From assembly GCA_035517495.1 (NCBI GenBank), contig DATIYT010000009.1, positions 88,575 to 152,574 of the forward strand: a stretch of DNA of 64,000 nucleotides. The letters are read 5' to 3'. Each line of letters opens with the position of its first letter. Position 1 is the stretch's first letter. The translations under genes were made by a program, and so were the position numbers. Below, in pieces: positions 31,701 through 39,855 of this stretch. This DNA comes from DASZHJ01 sp035517495 (GTDB lineage Bacteria; Pseudomonadota; Alphaproteobacteria; ATCC43930; CGMCC-115725). The notes beneath the pieces are model-generated. The model had not been told where the DNA came from, ran no database searches, and saw nothing but the letters and a program-made list of their open reading frames with translations.

Positions 31701-33762
31701 GTCCCTCGCGCGCGACCTTATTGCCGTCGGAGTCGAGCGCCATTACGTCGAAGGCGGCTTCGGTGTCCTCCTGGATGCGCTCGTCCCTAAAGCGCGGCCG
31801 AATGCCGATCCAGAGTGGTTTGGTCTTGATCGGCAAGGTGAGCCGTGTCTCGGTGCTGCGGCCGCCCGGCTCGTAGATCGCGACCCTGAGCGTCGCCTGT
31901 AGAGGCAGCGAGCTGTCCGCCACCTGGTCGAGTTGGCCGTCGATCTTGGTCATGCCCTGGTCGTCGGTGTCGGCGACCTGGAGCTGCACGACCTGTTCCT
32001 TGAAGGTCTCCTCGCTGAGGCCGAAATACCAATCGTCGTAGTGCGGGAATGGTGCCGAGGCGGAATCGATGGTGGCGTCCGCCTCGCCGGAAAGGCCCGC
32101 GCCGGGGGCGCCATAGAGAAAGCGCACCGCGACGCCGACGGGTATCGGCTGGCTGAGATCGAGCGTCGTGGACTTCGCGTCGAGCTCGACCTTGAGCCGC
32201 TGCGGGATGAAATCCTGCACGTCGAATTCGCGGTGTCCGACCGCGACGCCCTTGGGATCGAGGTAGGCATCGACCTGCCAACGGCCGTGCGCTGCCGTCT
32301 CAGTCAGCGTGAGGTCGTAGTGGACCGCGCCCATGGTCTCGTCGGAGAGGGTGACGCGGCGATATTCGACGCCGTCGGGCCGTCGGATGACCAGCGTGAC
32401 CGGCGTCGCCGGGATCGCGTCGGCGAGCCGGTCGCGCAGCAGTGCCACCACGTGCACCGTCTCCCGGGGACGGTAAATCCCGCGGTCCGAATAAAGATAG
32501 GCGTCCACCGGACCCGGCAGCGCCCGCCCCTCGACACCGCGATCGGAGAGGTCAAAAGCCGGGCGCGTCATGTCCTCGACGGTGAAATCGCCGTCCTTGC
32601 TATAGGCCATGACCGCCGCCGGAATGGCCCCGCCCTGTCCGCGCAGCAGGCCAGGATCGAACTTGGCATGGCCCTCGGCATCGGTTTCGACTTTGGCCAG
32701 CTCGTCATTGTCGCGCGCCACCAGCGTCACCGTGAGGCCCGCGACCGGCAGCGCCGCACCCAATGAGCGCGCGAACACATTGAGGCCATCGGCGCCGGCA
32801 AAGGTGGTGAGGCCGATATCGGTATCGATCACCCATTGGACCGCGAGCGGCGGCTGGTCGTAGTAGTAGTCCTCATGCCGCGCGAGGCGGCTCTTGCGGT
32901 CGGCGACGCTCTCGGCGGTCAGCAGATAGAGTCCGGGCTTTCTCTGCACGATCGCCTGGGCCAGCGGGAACAGCGTGGTCGCCGTCGCATTCTTCTCGCT
33001 CGTGATCGTGAGATCGCCTTCCCATACCTGCGCGCTCTGGTCCGAACCGATCTGGTTGATTTCATAGGTGTTCATGCTGTGCTCGGCGATCTGGTCGCGG
33101 CGGATCTGCGAGACCAGCCGGTCCGGCACGCGATAGACCGTCACATGCACCTGATCGACGTTGACGGTGGTGATCGGCACCCCCGCCAGCGATTCGCGCG
33201 GGAGGATCAGCCCGTCGCGGAAGGCGACCAGCGGCGGCCGATCCGTCAGGGTCAGCTCGACGCTTTGTTCGTTCGCGAGCTTATGCCCGGAGGCCGCCGG
33301 CAGCCCGGCCTTGACCGTGGCCTTGTAGTGCTGGCCGAAGGCGAGCCCCGTGATGCAGAGGCGACGCTGATCGACGCGGAAGGTGACTTTCGCCGCGGGA
33401 TCAAGGGCGACGTAGGCCCCGTAATCAGTCTGGCCGGTGGCGTCGAGCGGCTCATCGAAGATCAGGCAGGTTTGAGCCTGTGCCTTGGTGGTGTCGACGT
33501 CCGAGTAGACGTAGTTCAGGGTGGGCGGAAGGCTCACCGTCGGCTTGGCCGGCTGCTGCGGTGCAGCGGCGGGCGTCGCACTCGCCGGTGTGGCGCTCGC
33601 GGGAGCGGCGGGGCTCGCAGACGTCGGCGCGGGAGCGCCAGGCGCCATCGCCGCCGTGGTCGCGGGCTGCGGAGGTGGCGTCCCCCGGTCGAGAGTTAGG
33701 AAAGCAATAACGCCCAGCCCGGCCACTGCGACCGCAGCCGCGACCCAAATCATCCGCCGCAT
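28750..33762 (-). CDS. Bacterial alpha-2-macroglobulin family protein with intact thioester
   Basis: A 1670-residue protein resembling E. coli YfhM. It has an N-terminal membrane segment (about residues 4-24), an Ala/Pro/Thr-rich linker to about residue 75, and then macroglobulin-type domains. The thioester motif YGCIEQTTSRAFPLLY keeps Cys1193 and Gln1196, so covalent trapping of proteases is possible. No lipobox cysteine is visible, so it is probably anchored by an uncleaved helix rather than a lipid. Such proteins are thought to guard the periplasm against foreign proteases while PBP1C repairs the wall (hypothesis from the literature). Overlaps pbpC by 4 bases. Confidence 0.94.
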   Translation of the reverse strand: MRRMIWVAAAVAVAGLGVIAFLTLDRGTPPPQPATTAAMAPGAPAPTSASPAAPASATPASATPAAAPQQPAKPTVSLPPTLNYVYSDVDTTKAQAQTCLIFDEPLDATGQTDYGAYVALDPAAKVTFRVDQRRLCITGLAFGQHYKATVKAGLPAASGHKLANEQSVELTLTDRPPLVAFRDGLILPRESLAGVPITTVNVDQVHVTVYRVPDRLVSQIRRDQIAEHSMNTYEINQIGSDQSAQVWEGDLTITSEKNATATTLFPLAQAIVQRKPGLYLLTAESVADRKSRLARHEDYYYDQPPLAVQWVIDTDIGLTTFAGADGLNVFARSLGAALPVAGLTVTLVARDNDELAKVETDAEGHAKFDPGLLRGQGGAIPAAVMAYSKDGDFTVEDMTRPAFDLSDRGVEGRALPGPVDAYLYSDRGIYRPRETVHVVALLRDRLADAIPATPVTLVIRRPDGVEYRRVTLSDETMGAVHYDLTLTETAAHGRWQVDAYLDPKGVAVGHREFDVQDFIPQRLKVELDAKSTTLDLSQPIPVGVAVRFLYGAPGAGLSGEADATIDSASAPFPHYDDWYFGLSEETFKEQVVQLQVADTDDQGMTKIDGQLDQVADSSLPLQATLRVAIYEPGGRSTETRLTLPIKTKPLWIGIRPRFRDERIQEDTEAAFDVMALDSDGNKVAREGLRYSLVRERSEYHWLRGDNGRYHFERTTYDVPISEGTLDVKAETPAEFKQALPWGEYRFTVSDQQSGAASSMSFYSGWAETVAEDRPDKGEVSADKKTYQLGDTARLTLRPPADGEGLLVIGSDRVIMTRELHVPAEGTTVEVPVTADWGTGVYAIFSSYKPLKSADKRAPVRAIGVAWLPVDPAARTLGVELGVPDKVLPRRTVQIPVTVSNTTQGERTFLTLAAVDEGILQLTSFKSPDPGRYYFGKRRLAIDIRDDYGRLISGEGPVGAIRQGGDSIGGAALAVVPTKTVALFSGFVTVDAQGHATVPLDIPDFEGELRLMAVAFDRHKVGAAEGHLTVRDPVVSDVVLPRFLAPDDHSRLSLSLHNLDGKPGDYHAAFSVDGAVEMPGEHERTVTLGSGERQLLAFDVAARDIGIGTFSLHLTGPDGFAVDRQWQIAVRSAQDPIARTSLLTIGTGKDASFSADLLQGYIPGSASVSISLATWRSLPIAAVLRSLDRYPYGCIEQTTSRAFPLLYFNDVALATHDAADADLKGRVQGAIDRVLDMQRSAGNFGFWSSGSFPAYDWLSVYALDFLFSARAQGYNVSDDALERGQSWLKQVVRGERTEEVADHLRGNIGSTRDYAAYVLARNGGAALADLRYLYDTTALWQLRAFPQGQLAAALALQGDVSRSGVAFGRVERLALGPVRGPFRVFYDDDYYGSTLRDWAGLVRVAAEAKQTALVNRLFQRLDAMNGLPDDLTTQEKAWLMLAEHALAEHRTPVKATVNGQAVQGTGDPMTLSPDAAALAKGYRLANAGDRELYATVSVEGVPSEPLPPESKGATMERTFFTLDGKPADIAHLKQNDRIIVSISGRISDNRHHEMVLRDLLPAGLEIEAAIPATDDNSNNTSPYAFLPKQRFTHLTEARDDRFVTSFVVLGEGDYYYWITDDRDDDNTFAFAYIARAVTPGSYVLPAAYIEDMYRPGVRARTAMGSLSISAR

Positions 33763-33930
33763 GGGAGACCTCGACGCGCTCTTGGAATGGTTGCGCTGAA
33801 AATCACGCTAGGACAAACCCAGATCGGGGTAAAGTGATGGCGATCCCTTGACATTAGGATGGCTCGATGCAGCGCGGATTTGCGCCGCCCGATTCGCCTT
33901 TGATCCGATTTTACCGGGGGATCCGCGATG

Positions 33931-33962
33931 TCGCCGGTCCGCCGCGAATCGGCGGCCGGCGA
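33931..33962 (-). terminator. GC-rich hairpin after the beta-propeller gene
   Basis: A 13-bp stem with one bulged base (33931-33944 with 33950-33962) around a 5-base loop lies 13 bases beyond the stop of the minus-strand beta-propeller gene. There is no U-tract. It may end that transcript before the alpha-2-macroglobulin gene. Confidence 0.45.
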
Positions 33963-33975
33963 CCCGCGCGAAGGC

Positions 33976-35130
33976 TCACTTCTGGCTGTTGTTGTCCTGG
34001 TCGCTGGCGACGAGCGGCGGTATCACCGCTTGCAGCTTGCTTACGGTGAAGTGCTGGACTTGTAGGGTGTAGGGCGAATCAATCGCCGGGAAAGGCGCCC
34101 CGGCAAACGGGAGATAGAGTTCCAGGTCCGTCACGTAGAGCGTCTTGCCGTCCAAGCTGAAGGCGGGGCTTGCAGGAAACAGCAGACCCTGCGCGACGCC
34201 GTCATCGTCGATGCCCTCGAAGTCGCCAAGCTTTGCGATCACCTTCGGCACCACCGTCGAAACGCCCTTCACTTTCGATTTTGCATTCGGATCGACGACT
34301 ACGATCTCATCCTCTTGGTTGGCGGCGATCCAGATGTTGTCTTGACTGTCGATCGCGATGCCGTCGGGAGCGTTGATGCCGGTGGTGAGCACGCTCGGCA
34401 TTCCCGCACTTCCGTCCCCATTACGCGGAATTTGGATGATGTCGTGGAATGCCGTGTTGGCAACATAGAGAATGGTGCCGGCGTTGTTGAACTCGATGCC
34501 GTTGGCGCCGAACGGCGGATTGAGCGTTCCGCCCCCGTTGCCCAGTAGCGGATTATTCACCCAGACCTGGCCCGGGTTGTTGCCGACGCCATTGGGGCCC
34601 GTCTTCCAGATGATGTTTTGGAATGAGTCCGAGACGTAAAAATTACCCTGCTTGTCGAATGCCTCGCCATTGAATCCCGGATTGGGGAACGCAGCGCTTG
34701 CGGTCATGAATACGGACGATTCCCCGGTGAAGGGGTCGACAGCGAGAATCTTGGCGCCGCCGAAGTCGCAGACGATCAGGCTTTTCGAGCCGCGCCTGAA
34801 CGGAATGACCGGGCTGAATGCCAGTCCTAGCTCATGTTGGCTCGAATTCTGTATCGTGACGCGGCGGACCAGATGCCCGTTGGGGCTGAAGACGAACAAT
34901 TCGCTGTTCGGTTCGCTTACGGATCCCTGGGCATTGAAGCCGAAGCTTGGCACATAGATGTTGCCGTCGGGGCCGACGGTCAGCCCTTCGACCGAGCTTG
35001 GCTCGCCCGACATCAGATTTGGCACGATCGCGAAAATATCGACTTCGCCGCGCTCCCACGCCGATGCCGGCGCGGCGCCAGCGAAGCCGAATAGGGTCGC
35101 TGCGATAACCCCCATTACTGCCTTCTTCAT
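33976..35130 (-). CDS. Secreted NHL/SMP-30-like beta-propeller protein
   Basis: A 384-residue exported protein. Residues 1 to about 24 are a Sec signal peptide (MKKAVMGVIAATLFGF, then ending in APASA-W). The rest shows repeated blade-like stretches such as VEGLTVGPDGNIYVPSFG, GEAFDKQGNFYVSDS, NGIEFNNAGTILYVAN and PDGIAIDSQDNIWIAANQ, typical of NHL/SMP-30 propellers. It could bind a ligand or hydrolyse a lactone; nothing decides this. A GGGAGG Shine-Dalgarno precedes the ATG. Divergent from moxR, 143 bp apart. Confidence 0.85.
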   Translation of the reverse strand: MKKAVMGVIAATLFGFAGAAPASAWERGEVDIFAIVPNLMSGEPSSVEGLTVGPDGNIYVPSFGFNAQGSVSEPNSELFVFSPNGHLVRRVTIQNSSQHELGLAFSPVIPFRRGSKSLIVCDFGGAKILAVDPFTGESSVFMTASAAFPNPGFNGEAFDKQGNFYVSDSFQNIIWKTGPNGVGNNPGQVWVNNPLLGNGGGTLNPPFGANGIEFNNAGTILYVANTAFHDIIQIPRNGDGSAGMPSVLTTGINAPDGIAIDSQDNIWIAANQEDEIVVVDPNAKSKVKGVSTVVPKVIAKLGDFEGIDDDGVAQGLLFPASPAFSLDGKTLYVTDLELYLPFAGAPFPAIDSPYTLQVQHFTVSKLQAVIPPLVASDQDNNSQK

Positions 35131-35273
35131 TTGGACCTCCCGGAGAGAATTCGGATTTGTGTGTGACTCCGCACCGTCATTAAGGTAACGGCGTTGCGCC
35201 CTCGGAAAAGGGGGGGTGGCGCTCGGAAGACGGCTGAGCTAAGCACAATATTGTGGCAGCAACGGGGAGCGGA

Positions 35274-36128
35274 ATGTTACGCTTCGAAGGTACAGAGACT
35301 TACATCGCGACCGAGGACCTTCGCGTCGCGGTCAATGCCGCGATCGCGCTCGAGCGCCCGCTCCTGGTCAAGGGCGAGCCCGGCACCGGCAAGACCATAC
35401 TCGCGCACGAGATCGCCAAGGCGATCGGCAAGCAGTTGATCACCTGGCACATCAAGTCCACCACCAAGGCGCAGCAGGGGCTCTATGAGTATGACGCGGT
35501 CGCGCGACTCCGCGACAGCCAGCTCGGCGATCAGCGCGTCGGCGACATCAGGAACTATATCCGTCCAGGCAAGCTCTGGGACGCCTTCGTCGCGGATGAC
35601 CGGCCGGTGCTCCTGATCGACGAAATCGACAAGGCGGACATCGAATTCCCGAACGATCTCCTGCTCGAGCTCGATCGCATGGAATTCTATATTTATGAAA
35701 CCGCCGAAACCGTGCGCGCGAAACAGCGTCCGATCGTGCTGATCACCTCGAACAACGAGAAGGAATTGCCGGACGCATTCCTGCGCCGGTGCTTCTTCCA
35801 CTACATTCGCTTTCCCGATCCCGATACCATGACAGAGATCGTCGAGGTGCATTTCCCGGGATTGCAGAAGGCGCTGCTCAAGGATGCGCTGACCGTGTTC
35901 TATCAGCTCCGCGACGTGCCGGGACTCAAGAAGAAGCCGTCGACATCGGAACTCCTCGACTGGATCAAGCTGCTGGTGGTCGAGGACATTCCAGTCGAGG
36001 CATTGCGCACGCGCGATACGCAGAAGCTCATTCCAGTGCTGCACGGCGCGCTGCTCAAGAACGAGCAGGACGTGCATCTCCTGGAGCGCTTGGCCTTCCT
36101 ACATCGCCGCGAGCGCGGCGGCGGCTGA
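35274..36128 (+). CDS. MoxR-family AAA+ ATPase
   Basis: A 284-residue AAA+ ATPase. Walker A is GEPGTGKT, Walker B LLIDEIDKAD, and sensor 1 is in VLITSNNEKELPDAFLRRC. MoxR ATPases act as chaperones for metal-cofactor or complex assembly together with VWA proteins; the adjacent VWA gene is the expected partner. I chose the ATG at 35274, preceded by GGGAG; a GTG seven codons upstream is also in frame. The substrate complex cannot be read from this region. Confidence 0.92.
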   Translation: MLRFEGTETYIATEDLRVAVNAAIALERPLLVKGEPGTGKTILAHEIAKAIGKQLITWHIKSTTKAQQGLYEYDAVARLRDSQLGDQRVGDIRNYIRPGKLWDAFVADDRPVLLIDEIDKADIEFPNDLLLELDRMEFYIYETAETVRAKQRPIVLITSNNEKELPDAFLRRCFFHYIRFPDPDTMTEIVEVHFPGLQKALLKDALTVFYQLRDVPGLKKKPSTSELLDWIKLLVVEDIPVEALRTRDTQKLIPVLHGALLKNEQDVHLLERLAFLHRRERGGG

Positions 36129-36135
36129 CCAGGCG

Positions 36136-37311
36136 ATGTTCACCCGCTTTTTCCTCGAATTGCGGCAGGCGAAAGTGCCGGCGAGCCTGCGCGAATACCT
36201 GACCTTGATGGAGGCGATGCGGGAACACCTCGCTGCCTACAGCATCGACGATTTCTATTATCTCTCTCGCGCCGCGCTGGTGAAGGACGAGCGCAATCTC
36301 GACAAGTTCGACCGGGTGTTCGGGCATTGCTTCAAGGGGATCGAAGCGATCGGCGATGCCGGTATCGAGATTCCGGAGGAGTGGCTGCGCAAGCTCGGCG
36401 AGAAAGTGCTGACGGAAGAAGAGAAGCGGCAGATCGAGGCGATGGGCGGCTGGGAGAAGCTGATGGAGACCCTGCAGCAGCGCCTCGCCGAGCAGAAGGG
36501 CCGCCACCAGGGTGGCAGCAAATGGATCGGCACCGCCGGGACCTCGCCGTTCGGCGCCTATGGCTACAACCCCGAAGGTGTGCGCATCGGCCAGGACGAG
36601 AACCGCAACAACCGCGCGGTCAAGGTCTGGGACAAGCGCGAGTTCAAGAACCTGGACGATCGGGTCGAGCTCGGAACGCGCAACATCAAGCTCGCGCTGC
36701 GGCGGCTGCGGCAGTTCGCGCGCGAGGGTGCGGCCGAGGAGCTTGACCTCGACGATACCATTCATTTGACCGCCAAGAACGCGGGCTGGCTCGACATCAA
36801 ACTTCGGCCTGAGCGGCACAACGCCGCGAAGGTGCTGCTCTGTCTCGACATCGGCGGCTCCATGGACGGGCACGTCAAGGTCTGCGCCGAGTTGTTCTCG
36901 GCGGCGCGCGCCGAGTTCAAGCACCTCGAATATTTCTATTTCCACAACTGTCCCTACGAGTCGCTCTGGAAGGACGCGCGCCGGCGCCACGTGGAGAAGA
37001 CGCCGACGACCGAGGTGCTGCACACCTACGACCAATCCTACAAGCTTGTTCTGGTCGGCGATGCCAGCATGAGCCCCTACGAGATATTTCAGCAGGGCGG
37101 CAGCGTCGAGCACTGGAACGAGGAGCCGGGCGAGGTGTGGCTGCGCCGCTTGCTGGCGACATATCCGAAGGCGATCTGGATCAACCCGGTGCCGGAGCGC
37201 TATTGGGAAGGAACCGCGTCGATCGGCATGATCCGCGAGCTCATGGAAGGCCGCATGTTTCCGCTAACCCTCGACGGCCTCGATCGAGGCATGCGGCGCC
37301 TCACGCATTGA
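36136..37311 (+). CDS. VWA domain-containing CoxE-like protein
   Basis: A 391-residue partner of the upstream MoxR ATPase, 7 bases apart. The C-terminal VWA domain has the metal-site motif LCLDIGGSMDGH (Gly replaces the first Ser of the classical DxSxS) and later LVLVGDASMSPYEI. The N-terminal half (LRQAKVPASLREYLTLMEAM and GWEKLMETLQQRLAEQ) is typical of the CoxE-like/VWA family. Assembly or activation of an oxidoreductase is inferred from MoxR-VWA pairs. Confidence 0.9.
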   Translation: MFTRFFLELRQAKVPASLREYLTLMEAMREHLAAYSIDDFYYLSRAALVKDERNLDKFDRVFGHCFKGIEAIGDAGIEIPEEWLRKLGEKVLTEEEKRQIEAMGGWEKLMETLQQRLAEQKGRHQGGSKWIGTAGTSPFGAYGYNPEGVRIGQDENRNNRAVKVWDKREFKNLDDRVELGTRNIKLALRRLRQFAREGAAEELDLDDTIHLTAKNAGWLDIKLRPERHNAAKVLLCLDIGGSMDGHVKVCAELFSAARAEFKHLEYFYFHNCPYESLWKDARRRHVEKTPTTEVLHTYDQSYKLVLVGDASMSPYEIFQQGGSVEHWNEEPGEVWLRRLLATYPKAIWINPVPERYWEGTASIGMIRELMEGRMFPLTLDGLDRGMRRLTH

Positions 37312-37361
37312 ACGGCCGCTCGTTGCGGCAACACGCTCGTGACAAAAATGCCGACTCGCGT

Positions 37362-37646
37362 TTAGGCCGCCCTTGCGAACCGCTTGACGGTAATCGACGC
37401 CGCCCGATGCCGTGCTTGCCAGAGATCGTATTCCATCTGCAGCCGAAGCCAGGTCTCGGCGCTGCCGCCGAAAGCTTTCGATATACGGATCGCCATCTCG
37501 ACCGAAATACCCGTGTGGCCGTTGATCAGTTCGGACAGTGCTTTTCGGGTGACACGCAACCCCGCGGCTGCCTCGGAGACGCTGAGGTTGAGCGGCTTCA
37601 AGCATTCCTCGCGCACGATTTCACCGGGGTGCGGAGGATCGTACAT
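37362..37646 (-). CDS. higA: HigA-type antitoxin (XRE helix-turn-helix)
   Basis: A 94-residue antitoxin from the ATG at 37646. PPHPGEIVREECLKPLN is the HigA N-terminus and VSEAAAGLRVTRKALSELI the helix-turn-helix. It should bind and neutralise the upstream HigB toxin and repress the pair. The frame extends 10 codons upstream to 37676, which would leave 15 bases after the higB stop instead of 45. Toxin-before-antitoxin order is typical of higBA. Confidence 0.9.
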   Translation of the reverse strand: MYDPPHPGEIVREECLKPLNLSVSEAAAGLRVTRKALSELINGHTGISVEMAIRISKAFGGSAETWLRLQMEYDLWQARHRAASITVKRFARAA

Positions 37647-37691
37647 CCTACGAGATCCATTTGATCGACGCGCCACAAATATTCTCCATAT

Positions 37692-37970
37692 TTAGTGATA
37701 GTCCACCAAGTCCAAGTTGGTGGCGTTTTCGCCGGCGAATTCAAACACAACCCGCCAGTTGCCGGAAACGCGCACCGCCCATTGCCCTTTGCGATCGCCC
37801 TTGAGTGGATGCAGCCGGAAACCCGGTAAGTTCATCTCGACTGGAGAACGGCTGTTGTTCAGCATGAACGGAATACGCCTTAAGCGACCAACGTCACGAC
37901 TGGACAATCCGCTCGGATCGCCATTTCGAAACAGGGATTCGAGTCCCTTGTGGCGAAACCGAAGGATCAT
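37692..37970 (-). CDS. higB: HigB/RelE-type mRNA interferase toxin
   Basis: A 92-residue RelE-superfamily toxin. RHKGLESLFRNGDPSG starts the fold, and GQWAVRVSGNWRVVFEF is the characteristic C-terminal strand with the catalytic Arg region. It should cleave mRNA on the ribosome. Translation starts at the ATG at 37970. A small inverted repeat lies just upstream. The pair lies downstream of gcrA on the same strand. Confidence 0.9.
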   Translation of the reverse strand: MILRFRHKGLESLFRNGDPSGLSSRDVGRLRRIPFMLNNSRSPVEMNLPGFRLHPLKGDRKGQWAVRVSGNWRVVFEFAGENATNLDLVDYH

Positions 37971-37975
37971 GCGTA

Positions 37976-37993
37976 ACCCGTAACGTATCGGGT
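37976..37993. promoter_or_regulatory. Possible HigA operator (inverted repeat)
   Basis: ACCCG (37976-37980) and CGGGT (37989-37993) form an inverted repeat with an 8-base spacer, 5 bases before the higB ATG. Autorepressed toxin-antitoxin operons often carry such a palindrome there. Short arms make this tentative. Confidence 0.35.
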
Positions 37994-38082
37994 ATCACGC
38001 GACAGCACAAGGCTGCGTTCATTCGCTAAGGTCTCGCGGCGCGACGGCGCAAGGCAGCGGCAAGGGCACTGAGAGCTTAAGT

Positions 38083-38109
38083 GCCGCCGGCGAGAGACTC
38101 ACCGGCGGC
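38083..38109 (-). terminator. Hairpin downstream of gcrA
   Basis: An 8-bp GC stem (38083-38090 with 38102-38109) and an 11-base loop start 8 bases after the gcrA stop. There is no U-tract, so termination is uncertain. Confidence 0.35.
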
Positions 38110-38117
38110 GGGAAGGT

Positions 38118-38483
38118 TCAGGCGGCGCTGGAATTCTTGGGTCGGATATAGGCCATCCTCGCGTGCTGGGCGCAGTAGGGTTTGCCCGGCAACGGCGCCT
38201 CATCGCAGAAATGAAAGTTCTTGTCCCCGGGATGACCGATCGGCCACGAGCAACTCGGGCCGGTGAAATTGACCACTCTGGGTTTCACCACTTTTTGGAC
38301 ACGCGGCCCTTCGGGCCGACGCTTCAACGGCGAGGGCCGCGGCGTCAGCAAAAGGCGGTGTGCCTTGCCGACCACCGCGTTCTTCGTAACGCCGATCCGC
38401 CGTCCGATTTCGGCGGTTGAGAGGCCCTGATTCCAGAGTTCCGTGAGCTGCGAGATGCGCTCGGGGTTCCAAATCGATTCCAT
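38118..38483 (-). CDS. gcrA: GcrA cell-cycle regulator
   Basis: A 121-residue GcrA. The N-terminal DNA-binding part reads WNPERISQLTELWNQGLS and TAEIGRRIGVTKNAVVGKAH; the C-terminal sigma70-contacting part has CSWPIGHPGDKNFHFC and PGKPYCAQHARMAY. GcrA binds sigma70 and activates promoters carrying methylated GANTC sites in Caulobacter. The linker between the two halves is short, so this is smaller than the 173-residue Caulobacter protein. The ATG at 38483 begins the family motif; the upstream frame extension is not conserved-looking. A GANTC site lies at 38548-38552. Confidence 0.92.
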   Translation of the reverse strand: MESIWNPERISQLTELWNQGLSTAEIGRRIGVTKNAVVGKAHRLLLTPRPSPLKRRPEGPRVQKVVKPRVVNFTGPSCSWPIGHPGDKNFHFCDEAPLPGKPYCAQHARMAYIRPKNSSAA

Positions 38484-38586
38484 CTTAAGCCCCACCGTAT
38501 GCTGTGGCTCCAATAGCCACCAGCTACTAAATACGGTACCACGCCTCGAATCGACCCTCAATGCCCCAGTAAGGGCTGTGGATAAG

Positions 38587-38703
38587 TCAAGAGGGATCAC
38601 CGCGCTCCGGGGAATCGTCCTCGTAAAGTTCGAGCCACATGGCATTGAGGATCGCAAAGGCGCAAGCGAGCCCCAGTCCGAGAATCCAGCTGAAGTACCA
38701 CAT
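38587..38703 (-). CDS. cydX: Cytochrome bd small subunit CydX
   Basis: A 38-residue single-pass membrane protein beginning MWYFSWILGLGLACAF and ending in a short charged tail. This is the CydX/CbdX pattern that stabilises cytochrome bd oxidase. AAGGAGCG precedes the ATG at 38703, 17 bases after the cydB stop. It overlaps a long meaningless frame, which is why it is easily missed. Confidence 0.9.
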   Translation of the reverse strand: MWYFSWILGLGLACAFAILNAMWLELYEDDSPERGDPS

Positions 38704-38720
38704 GGTCTTCGCTCCTTGCG

Positions 38721-39854
38721 TCAATATCGGCTGTGCCGTCGCTCGATGTCGGCGAGCCGCACGCGCCCATGCATCACGCGGAGCGCAAACGCCGTATAGG
38801 CGAGCACGATTGGCAGAAAGATCAGCACGCAGATCAGCATGATGAACAGCGTGAGCTGGCTGCTCGATGCATCCCAGACCGTGAGGCTTGTGCCGGGATA
38901 AGTCGAGGACGGCATCAGGAATGGAAAGAGCGAGACGCCCGCGGTCGCAATGATGCTGGCGACACCGATCGCGCTCGCAAGAAATCCTGTGAGGGGATGC
39001 GAGTGGATCCGGGCCGCGGCGACCAGCGGCGCCAGAAGGCCCAGGATCGGCGCCACGATGAGCCAGGGGTGGATGCCATAATTCGAGAACCAGGCGCCGG
39101 CGGCGCGCGTCACTGTCTTGCCCAGCGGATTCGAAGGAGCGGTGTGCGAAATCGCGCCCTCGATCCTGTAACCTTGGATTCCGAAGGCGACCCATAAGCC
39201 CGCAAGCGCGAACAGCGCCGTCGCCGCAAGCCCGGCCCATCGCACGATTGCCTCCGCGCGTCGAGCGACATCGCCATCTGCCTTGATCGCGAGCCAACTT
39301 GCCCCATGCATCGCCAGCATTGCGACGCTCAAGAGCCCGGCCAGGAGGCCGAAGGGATTGAGCAAGCCGAAGAAGCTGCCGCTGTAGCTGACGCGCAGAT
39401 CCTGATCGAGGTCGAATGGGACGCCTTGCAGCAAGTTGCCGAACGCAACGCCGAACACCAATGACGGCACGAAACCGCCGATCGCGAGTGCCCAGTCCCA
39501 AATCGAACGCCAGCGCGGATCGGGGATTCGGTCGCGGAAGGCGAAGCCCACGGGACGCACGATCAGGGCCAACAGCACCAGCAACATCGCGACGTAAAAA
39601 CCCGAGAAGCTCGCGGCATATAGGAACGGCCAGGCGGCGAACACCGCGCCGCCACCGAGGATGAACCAGACCTGATGTCCTTCCCAATTGGCCTCGATAG
39701 TCTCGCGCGCCTGCCGGCGTTCGCCATCGGTCTTTCCGACGAAAGGCAGCAGCATCGCGGTGCCGAGGTCGTAGCCGTCGAGCACGGCAAAGCCGATCAG
39801 CAGGATCCCGAGCAGGGCCCACCAGATGAAGCGCAGGAGGTCGTAGGCGAGCAT
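38721..39854 (-). CDS. cydB: Cytochrome bd ubiquinol oxidase subunit II
   Basis: A 377-residue polytopic inner-membrane protein. MLAYDLLRFIWWALLG and GFAVLDGYDLGTAML at the N-terminus and NWEGHQVWFILGGGA are CydB hallmarks. It forms the oxidase with CydA and reduces oxygen at high affinity using quinol. I chose the ATG at 39854, one base after the cydA stop. The frame extends 17 codons upstream only within cydA. Confidence 0.95.
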   Translation of the reverse strand: MLAYDLLRFIWWALLGILLIGFAVLDGYDLGTAMLLPFVGKTDGERRQARETIEANWEGHQVWFILGGGAVFAAWPFLYAASFSGFYVAMLLVLLALIVRPVGFAFRDRIPDPRWRSIWDWALAIGGFVPSLVFGVAFGNLLQGVPFDLDQDLRVSYSGSFFGLLNPFGLLAGLLSVAMLAMHGASWLAIKADGDVARRAEAIVRWAGLAATALFALAGLWVAFGIQGYRIEGAISHTAPSNPLGKTVTRAAGAWFSNYGIHPWLIVAPILGLLAPLVAAARIHSHPLTGFLASAIGVASIIATAGVSLFPFLMPSSTYPGTSLTVWDASSSQLTLFIMLICVLIFLPIVLAYTAFALRVMHGRVRLADIERRHSRY

Positions 39855-39855
39855 G

